In this document: in pieces, positions 6,615 through 11,662 of the stretch
How positions within the stretch are numbered: position 1 is the stretch's first letter
Layout of the letters: each line of letters starts with the position of its first letter
From: JAYKJB01 sp035284745 [NCBI: Candidatus Sericytochromatia bacterium]
GTDB lineage: Bacteria > Cyanobacteriota > Sericytochromatia > S15B-MN24
Assembly (NCBI GenBank): GCA_035284745.1
Contig: JAYKIL010000039.1
Location: 1-11,662, forward strand
Reading direction: 5' to 3'
Length of the DNA stretch: 11,662 bases
The notes under the pieces: model-generated
What the model saw: the letters and a program-made list of their open reading frames with translations, nothing else
What the model was told of the DNA's origin: nothing
Databases searched by the model: none
Position numbers and translations under genes: made by a program

Positions 6615-8429
6615 ATGACGGTTGAAACCCCTCGCTCGGAAGAACGTGGCCACCTTTCGATTCACGCGGAAAATATCCTGCCTATCATTAAAAAGTGGCT
6701 GTATTCAGACCACGAAATCTTTTTGCGTGAACTGGTCAGCAACGGTGTTGATGCGGTGAGCAAACTGAAACACCTGGCCTTGTTGGAGAATTTGGGGGAG
6801 ATGGGGCCTTTCCGCGTCGAGGTGCGGATCGATAAAGATGCCAAGACACTGACCATTGAGGACAATGGCATTGGCATGACGGCCGATGAAGTCCGCCAAT
6901 ATATCAATACCGTCGCTTTTTCAGGCGCCCAGGACTTTGTGCAACGCTATAAGGTTGATGCCGAGAAAAATGCGATTATCGGCCACTTTGGGTTGGGTTT
7001 CTATTCAGCCTTTATGGTCGCGGATAAGGTGGAAATTCGCACCCGAAGCTACAAAGCAGAGGCTGAGGCCTGTCATTGGGTCAGCGAGGGCGGCCTGGAG
7101 TTCACCCTGGGCCCCTGTGACAAGCCTGAACGCGGGACGGCCATCACCCTGCACCTGTCCGAGGACAGCAAGGAATTTTTAGAGGCCGTGCGGGTGCGCC
7201 ACGTGCTGGAAAAATACGCCAAGTATCTCCCGGTCGACATCCTGCTCGATGAGGCTCATATCAACGGCCAGGCGCCCATCTGGACGCAGTCCCCCGCCAG
7301 TCTGAAAGACGAAGATTACCTGACTTTCTTCCGGGCGGCCTATCCGTTTGAAGAAGAGCCGCTCTTTTGGATTCATCTGAACGTGGATTACCCCTTCCGG
7401 CTGCAGGGCGTGTTGTTCTTCCCCAAACTTAAGCACGAATTCGATGTCTCCAAGGGACAAGTGCAACTCTACTGCAACAATGTCTTTGTGACAGAAAATG
7501 TCCAAGACGTGATTCCGCGCTACTTGATGGTGTTGAAAGGCATGATCGACTGCCCAGACATTCCGCTGAATGTGAGCCGCTCGATGCTGCAAAACGACCC
7601 GTATGTGAAGAAAATCGCTGGCCACATTACGAAGAAGGTCGCCGATCGCTTGTTGACCCTTTATCGGACCCAGCGTGAGCAGTACGAGGGCTATTGGGAT
7701 GATATTCATCCGTTTGTAAAATTTGGCATGCTCGAGGATGAGAAATTCTTTGAAGCCGCCCAAGAGGCCGTCATTTTCCGGGACACGGCCGGCGCGTTTT
7801 CGACGGTTTCAGAGTACTTGGAGCGTAATAAAGAAAAAGCAGAGAACAAAGTTTATTACGCGGAAGCGGGAGACGCGCAGACCACATATGTGGATCTGTT
7901 CAAGGCACAAGGCCTTGAGGCTCTCTATACCAGTGGCCCACTCGACGTGCATTTCATTCACTTACTGGAAACGAAAAATCGCGAGGTAAAATGGGTGCGC
8001 GTGGATGCCGGTCTTAGCGATCATCTGGTGGACACAGGCGCGGCTCAAATTGTTGATGCGGATGGGAAGACCGGCGATGAAAAGCTGAAGGAACTCGCGG
8101 CACGTTTGCTGAAGGCCCGTAGTGTCAATGTTGAGGTACAGCGTCTCAAAGCCGATGATATTTCCGGACTCATCACCCAAGGTGAGATGGAACGTCGTTT
8201 GGCGGACATGTCGGCGATGTGGAAGGATCGCGTGGAATTGCCAAGCCAAAAGACCTTGGTGCTGAATGCGAACAGCCCCGTCGTGCAAAAACTCTTGGTC
8301 ACGACAGATGAAAGCCAAGCCCAAGAATTGGCTGAGCACGTGCATGACCTGGCTCGTTTGGCTCACGAGGGCCTGAAAGGCGAAGACCTCAGCAAGTTCA
8401 TTGCACGGAGTCATAAGCTTCTGGGCTAA
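6615..8429 (+). CDS. htpG: Chaperone HtpG (bacterial Hsp90)
   Basis: This is an ATP-dependent cytosolic chaperone that acts as a dimer and remodels client proteins, usually with DnaK. Its 604 residues fit the family (E. coli 624). The N-terminal GHKL ATPase domain shows EIFLRELVSNGVDAVSKLKHL (34-54; catalytic Glu39, Asn43), EDNGIGMT (82-89; nucleotide-binding Asp83), a lid segment SGAQDF (103-108), and IIGHFGLGFYSAFMVADKV (121-139). The middle domain contains LYCNNVFVTENVQDVIPRYL (285-304) and PLNVSRSMLQ (317-326); Arg322 corresponds to the ATP-contacting middle-domain arginine. The C-terminal dimerisation part covers about residues 490-604. The middle domain looks more like cyanobacterial or Clostridia-type HtpG than enterobacterial. 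The usual SNAxDA helix reads SNGVDA. The gene stands alone, with its own promoter and a strong terminator on each side. Confidence 0.96.
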   Translation: MTVETPRSEERGHLSIHAENILPIIKKWLYSDHEIFLRELVSNGVDAVSKLKHLALLENLGEMGPFRVEVRIDKDAKTLTIEDNGIGMTADEVRQYINTVAFSGAQDFVQRYKVDAEKNAIIGHFGLGFYSAFMVADKVEIRTRSYKAEAEACHWVSEGGLEFTLGPCDKPERGTAITLHLSEDSKEFLEAVRVRHVLEKYAKYLPVDILLDEAHINGQAPIWTQSPASLKDEDYLTFFRAAYPFEEEPLFWIHLNVDYPFRLQGVLFFPKLKHEFDVSKGQVQLYCNNVFVTENVQDVIPRYLMVLKGMIDCPDIPLNVSRSMLQNDPYVKKIAGHITKKVADRLLTLYRTQREQYEGYWDDIHPFVKFGMLEDEKFFEAAQEAVIFRDTAGAFSTVSEYLERNKEKAENKVYYAEAGDAQTTYVDLFKAQGLEALYTSGPLDVHFIHLLETKNREVKWVRVDAGLSDHLVDTGAAQIVDADGKTGDEKLKELAARLLKARSVNVEVQRLKADDISGLITQGEMERRLADMSAMWKDRVELPSQKTLVLNANSPVVQKLLVTTDESQAQELAEHVHDLARLAHEGLKGEDLSKFIARSHKLLG

Positions 8430-8455
8430 AGGCCCCTCGCCCACTCGTTGCCTTG

Positions 8456-8491
8456 CCGACAGGCCCTTCTTTGGGGTCTGTCGGTTTTTTT
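8456..8491 (+). terminator. Intrinsic terminator after htpG
   Basis: CCGACAGGCCC (8456-8466) pairs with GGGTCTGTCGG (8474-8484) through an 11-bp stem with one G-U pair and a 7-base loop. Seven T residues (8485-8491) follow. It starts 26 bases after the htpG stop. Confidence 0.92.
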
Positions 8492-8554
8492 CAGCCCTCC
8501 AGACCCTTGTCTTCTGGGTATGACATAAAGGATGGCGACCTAAAGGGGATCTGA

Positions 8555-10105
8555 ATGACGCATCGCTTGCGCTGGGTGGCATTAGTTCCGGTGCTGACTT
8601 TGTTTATTGGCTCTGTTTGGGGCTGTCCTCAGAACAATGCCGTCACTCAAATTGGGGTGACCGAGCGGAGGTCGAAAACCACGTCGAAAAAGCCGACATC
8701 TTCTCCGCCCCCCTCTCAAGACACACCCTCTCCGATTGTTGGTTCGACGGACCCGGGGGGGGCCCCCGATGTCAATGCCACGCCAACGGCGACCCCGAGC
8801 ACTGCGGCGACGGCGACCCCGAGCACCACGCCAACCGCGACCCCGAGCACCACGCCAACCGCGACCCCGAGCACCACGCCGACGGCGACCCCGAGCACCA
8901 CGCCAACCGCGACCCCGAGCACGACGCCAACGGCGACCCCGACCGCCACGCCAACCGCGACCCCCACGCCCAATCCGGTGGTTCTCTCATCTCAGCCCTA
9001 TCGAATATTGGCCCTGGTGGGCGGACAAATGAGTGGGGATCCGACGCAATTTCAAACCGGGGATGGCGTGGCCTTGGGCGACAATCCAGAGGGCATCGGT
9101 ATGGCCATCGACCCGGCCCCCATCGTGGTGCTTCCCGCAGTCCCGGTGATTCATTTTTCAGATCCCGATAATGCGACGGTACGCTCCCTTGATGTGAACA
9201 GCTTGGCCGTGACTTGGGGCGGGGTGGGCTCGCCTGGTGAGGCGACACCCACCTTACGGCAACCTCGCGGCGTCGCATTTGATCCGACGCGCCAAGTCAT
9301 TTATGTTGCCGACAGTATCAACCATCGCATCATCCGTATCGGGCGAACTGGAAATACGGTGGGTTTGGCGCCTGGCGACTTTGATGTGATTGCTGGCCGG
9401 GCGGACATGCCACTGGATGCCCCATACTTAGACGGGGCAGGTACTGTCGCTAATTTACATACGCCGATGGGCCTGGCCCTGAGCGAGACTGATTTGTATT
9501 TTACGGATGCCGGTTTCCACACAGTCCGCCGCATTGGCATCACGGACGCGGCGTTTCCCGTCAGTTTTGTGGCAGGTGGGAAGTCAACAACAGGGGGCTT
9601 GCCCACAGCTTCCGACGTGGCGAGTGATGTGGCCCGGTTTGATAACCCCACGGCGATCACGGTGTCTCTCGTGGCCGGTGTGCCGACCTTGGTGGTTGCT
9701 GATACCTTCAATCATTGCTTAAGGACCATCAACCCGACCACGGGCGCGGTGAGCTTTTTGGCCGGGTCTGCAAGTAAACAGGCGGGGAATAATGACGGGG
9801 CGGCATTGACTGCTCGTTTCAATGAACCGGTTGCCTTGGCTGCAGATGGGACAGGCCGGGTTTTTGTGGGCGAGAGAAATACACCCCGCCTGCGCCAGGT
9901 GGGAAATGATGGGCAGGTGACGACCTTGATTGGGGCAACGCAATCGGGTTATGTGAACGCCACGGCGGGCAGTGCCCGGGTGGGAGCCATTACGGGCATG
10001 GCGGCACGCTTGAATATCTCGGGCGCTTTGGAGGCCCTGTACGTGTATGACGCGGGCACGGCTGAGAATGCGCCGCGGATTCGCAGGGTCGAACCCGTGC
10101 CTTAA
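8555..10105 (+). CDS. Exported NHL-repeat beta-propeller protein with Thr/Pro-rich stalk (probable lipoprotein)
   Basis: This 516-residue protein has three visible parts. The first is a signal sequence (MTHRLRW, then a hydrophobic stretch to residue 23) ending at Cys24. The lipobox VWGC is imperfect, so lipid attachment is likely but not certain. The second is a disordered linker (about 30-142) with seven Ala-Thr-Pro-Ser-Thr-like octads. The third is a beta-propeller with NHL-like blades: YVADSINHRIIRIG (250-263), LYFTDAGFHTVRRIG (314-328), LVVADTFNHCLRTI (379-392), FVGERNTPRLRQVG (437-450) and YVYDAGTAENAPRIRRV (496-512). Each blade has the pattern of hydrophobic strand, Asp-x-x-x-H and Arg-x-I. 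Between them lie LAG/VAGG segments and DG-rich loops common in NHL proteins. Such propellers usually bind proteins or glycans, and no enzymatic motif is visible. An AGGGG ribosome site (8544-8548) precedes the ATG. The next gene, also for a lipoprotein, follows after 146 bases in the same direction with no terminator seen between. The ligand is unknown. Confidence 0.85.
   Translation: MTHRLRWVALVPVLTLFIGSVWGCPQNNAVTQIGVTERRSKTTSKKPTSSPPPSQDTPSPIVGSTDPGGAPDVNATPTATPSTAATATPSTTPTATPSTTPTATPSTTPTATPSTTPTATPSTTPTATPTATPTATPTPNPVVLSSQPYRILALVGGQMSGDPTQFQTGDGVALGDNPEGIGMAIDPAPIVVLPAVPVIHFSDPDNATVRSLDVNSLAVTWGGVGSPGEATPTLRQPRGVAFDPTRQVIYVADSINHRIIRIGRTGNTVGLAPGDFDVIAGRADMPLDAPYLDGAGTVANLHTPMGLALSETDLYFTDAGFHTVRRIGITDAAFPVSFVAGGKSTTGGLPTASDVASDVARFDNPTAITVSLVAGVPTLVVADTFNHCLRTINPTTGAVSFLAGSASKQAGNNDGAALTARFNEPVALAADGTGRVFVGERNTPRLRQVGNDGQVTTLIGATQSGYVNATAGSARVGAITGMAARLNISGALEALYVYDAGTAENAPRIRRVEPVP
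8789..8956 (+). repeat. 24-bp in-frame tandem repeat, 7 copies
   Basis: Seven consecutive 24-base units with consensus gcgaccccgagcaccacg + ccaacc start at 8789, 8813, 8837, 8861, 8885, 8909 and 8933. Partial units lie on both sides. Units 2, 3 and 5 are identical; the others differ at a few positions. Each encodes the octad ATPSTTPT or a variant. Because 24 is divisible by 3, copy-number change would alter stalk length without a frameshift. The GC-rich unit lacks stops in several frames, which creates long spurious open frames on both strands here. Confidence 0.95.
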
Positions 10106-10251
10106 GGAGGCCCTGTCACTTTTGGGGTAAAGAAGACATTAAATTGATGACCCGGTGTGCGGCAGTGGTTTACCAAGGGTTCTGTCGGGTATCAAGAAGG
10201 CAGGCCGCAAAAGTTTGGGATAGGTGGGCGGTTCGTGAAGGGAGATTACCA
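10106..10251. other. Gap between the two lipoprotein genes
   Basis: These 146 bases hold no hairpin with a T-run and no convincing promoter hexamer pair. An AAGGAGG sequence (10104-10110) sits right at the stop of the propeller gene but has no suitable start codon after it. The frame of the next gene is open upstream to ATG 10147, but the signal peptide begins at 10252. The lack of a terminator is compatible with co-transcription of both lipoprotein genes. Confidence 0.4.
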
Positions 10252-11662
10252 ATGCAACGTCGCACGCTTCATCGTGTAGGTCTTGTGTCTTTGTTGTTGG
10301 CGGTTGCGGCGTGTCAGACCCCCGCGCCAACCAATGTTGCTGAAGAGAAACTTGTGACTCCGCAGCGCAAAGGGGCGGCAGCCAAGCCAGCCCCGGATAC
10401 CACCTTGTTGGATGCCGGCTTGCAGGCGGGAACCCAAAAACTGGCTGCCAACCAGTTTCAGGTTCTGGCCCCGGGTGGCACGCCCGTTGCAGGCGCCGAA
10501 ATTGAGGTGGGGGGTCTTCGGGTGACGACCAACGATTCAGGGGTCGTTGAGGTGGGGCTTGAAGTTCCCAAGGAACCGGGTTACCTCCCTGCAGTGGTGA
10601 AAGCGCCCGGGATGGTGACTTCGCGTGTCAAATTGATTCCGGGCTTCGCGGTGAAGCTCAACGCGTTGGACCCCAAAGTGAATCAAGTCAGCGCCGCCGA
10701 GGGCGGGAACTTTGAAAATTCAGATGGAACGATGAGCGTCACTTTCTCGCCAGGCGCCCTCGACCGTGATGCAGCGGTGCGGCTGACACGTATTTATGAT
10801 GCGAACCCGGCCTCCTTGAAGGCCTTGACGCCAGCGATGGACAGCGTGAATCTTGCGGAGTACGGGGACGAAATGCTGGGCGCCTATACGTACGCTTTAG
10901 ATTTGGGAGAGGCCCAAATCAAGCCGGGGGCCAGTATTCGGGTGAAATTCCCGGCCGAGGCACCCTTGCAGGCCGGTCTTGAGGCGATGACCCGGATCGC
11001 ACCGGATGGCTTGAAAGACAGCGAATTTGCGCGAGATGATCAAGGGCGGTTTTATTTCACGATGATGGTGCCTGCTCCACCGGAGGAACCGGCCTTTGTG
11101 GGCCCTGGGGCCTCCGCGCTGAAATTGTTGTCGTTGGTCTGCAGTCGCCCCAATGACCCCGAGAATTATTCGTACTCGGTGTGTAATCAGGTGAGTCCTC
11201 AACGGTGCGATGCGCGACCCGGTGGCATTGGGATTCACGATTCGCGCCTCAACAACGGTCACTGTTTTTACGTTTCGGGCGGCAATTGCGGCACGTATAC
11301 CTTCCAGGAGTGCACGCAGGAGACAGGCACTCGCTACCACCAGTCATCGACGATTAATGCCTATGTCAAATACAACTCGGATGATCCGCGCTATGCGGGC
11401 CAGGTGGTCAGTGGGGCGCAGGTCTCATTTTCGCACGCGGGCACCCCGGTGCGGGCCGCGACCTCCATTGCGTATACCGGTTCCAATGGCTATGCCAACG
11501 GGATCGGCAAAGAAGGGGCGTCCGGCGTGGCGAGCGCTTCAACGCCGGGGGATGCGGGTTCGTATGGAACTTCGGCCTCCTATTCAGTGAACTGTGGGCA
11601 GGTGAACCTTTCAATTGTGAAGAACCAACCCCAGGTGACCTTTGCTTTTAATAACGAGGGGA
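10252..11662 (+). CDS. Multidomain lipoprotein with carboxypeptidase-regulatory-like, ZU5-like and Cys-rich parts (partial, C-terminus outside window)
   Basis: This is an open frame of 470 codons to the right edge, translated by hand. The start ATG 10252 has an AAGGGAG ribosome site 7 bases upstream. It begins a clear lipoprotein signal: MQRRTLHRVG, a hydrophobic core, and lipobox VAAC with Cys21. A low-complexity linker (22-65) follows. Residues about 66-137 look like a carboxypeptidase-regulatory/peptidase-associated beta-sandwich (GTPVAGAEIEVGGLRVTTN, then DSGVVEV). Residues about 144-235 resemble a ZU5-like module (EGGNFENSDGTMSVTFSPGAL, 150-170). Next is a segment with six cysteines at 297, 311, 319, 338, 346 and 354, which suggests three disulfides. 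A second Ig-like stretch with VSGAQVSFSHAGTPV (386-400) follows, and a further Cys lies at 448. It is presumably surface- or periplasm-exposed. No enzymatic motif is seen. I do not recognise the full architecture, and domain names come from motif resemblance only. Confidence 0.82.
   Translation, partial: MQRRTLHRVGLVSLLLAVAACQTPAPTNVAEEKLVTPQRKGAAAKPAPDTTLLDAGLQAGTQKLAANQFQVLAPGGTPVAGAEIEVGGLRVTTNDSGVVEVGLEVPKEPGYLPAVVKAPGMVTSRVKLIPGFAVKLNALDPKVNQVSAAEGGNFENSDGTMSVTFSPGALDRDAAVRLTRIYDANPASLKALTPAMDSVNLAEYGDEMLGAYTYALDLGEAQIKPGASIRVKFPAEAPLQAGLEAMTRIAPDGLKDSEFARDDQGRFYFTMMVPAPPEEPAFVGPGASALKLLSLVCSRPNDPENYSYSVCNQVSPQRCDARPGGIGIHDSRLNNGHCFYVSGGNCGTYTFQECTQETGTRYHQSSTINAYVKYNSDDPRYAGQVVSGAQVSFSHAGTPVRAATSIAYTGSNGYANGIGKEGASGVASASTPGDAGSYGTSASYSVNCGQVNLSIVKNQPQVTFAFNNEG

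Noticed and set aside
7179-8582. Open frames antisense to htpG (194 and 206 residues)
   Set aside because: They are shadows of the htpG coding strand with no family resemblance. One also crosses the terminator region.
8716-9278. Several overlapping open frames on both strands across the tandem repeat
   Set aside because: The 24-base unit contains no stop in several frames, so long frames are automatic. Only the frame from 8555 has a signal sequence, ribosome site and propeller domain.
10147-10251. Longer start for the second lipoprotein (ATG 10147, in frame)
   Set aside because: It would bury the lipoprotein signal peptide 35 residues from the N-terminus. ATG 10252 has a good Shine-Dalgarno and begins the signal directly.
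1-11662. tRNA, rRNA, CRISPR array, insertion sequence or att site
   Set aside because: I noticed no CRISPR-like repeat-spacer pattern, no terminal inverted repeats with a transposase, and no tRNA-like cloverleaf in the gaps. The only tandem array is the coding 24-bp repeat.

Overview
The window is gene-dense bacterial chromosome of moderately high GC, with housekeeping genes and two lipoprotein genes. I see no phage, IS, CRISPR or toxin-antitoxin signature, and no tRNA or rRNA gene. Intergenic gaps are all below 200 bp. The organism is probably an environmental bacterium. The HtpG middle domain (NVSRSMLQ, LYCNNVFV, the DVIPRYL region) reads to me more like cyanobacterial or Clostridia-type HtpG than proteobacterial HtpG. 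Together with Pro/Thr-linker and NHL-type lipoproteins, this weakly suggests a non-photosynthetic Cyanobacteriota relative such as Sericytochromatia. That placement is a guess from memory and would need a tree.

Layout. The left block (1-3687, minus strand) holds a YfhO-family polytopic membrane protein followed, with a 4-bp ATGA overlap, by an NFACT/RqcH ribosome quality-control protein that runs off the left edge. A divergent promoter region lies at about 3688-3781. The centre (3782-6425, plus strand) encodes methylmalonyl-CoA epimerase, then succinyl-CoA synthetase beta (sucC) and alpha (sucD). This group links propionyl/methylmalonyl-CoA metabolism to succinyl-CoA and the TCA cycle, although no mutase gene is in view. 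A strong intrinsic terminator closes it.

Next is htpG (Hsp90) as a single-gene unit (6615-8429), with its own sigma70-like promoter, two symmetric elements upstream and a strong terminator. The right end (8555-11662) has two consecutive genes for exported, probably lipid-anchored proteins. The first is an NHL-type beta-propeller on a Thr/Pro-rich stalk encoded by seven 24-bp tandem repeats. The second is a large multidomain lipoprotein with a Cys-rich module, cut by the right edge.

Most of the window is ordinary. The parts most worth a second look are the symmetric sites in front of htpG, the shared TGCTAGAAT promoter element (apparently leaderless at the epimerase gene), the variable-looking stalk repeat, and the uncharacterised Cys-rich lipoprotein. 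I found no convincing undescribed multi-gene system.
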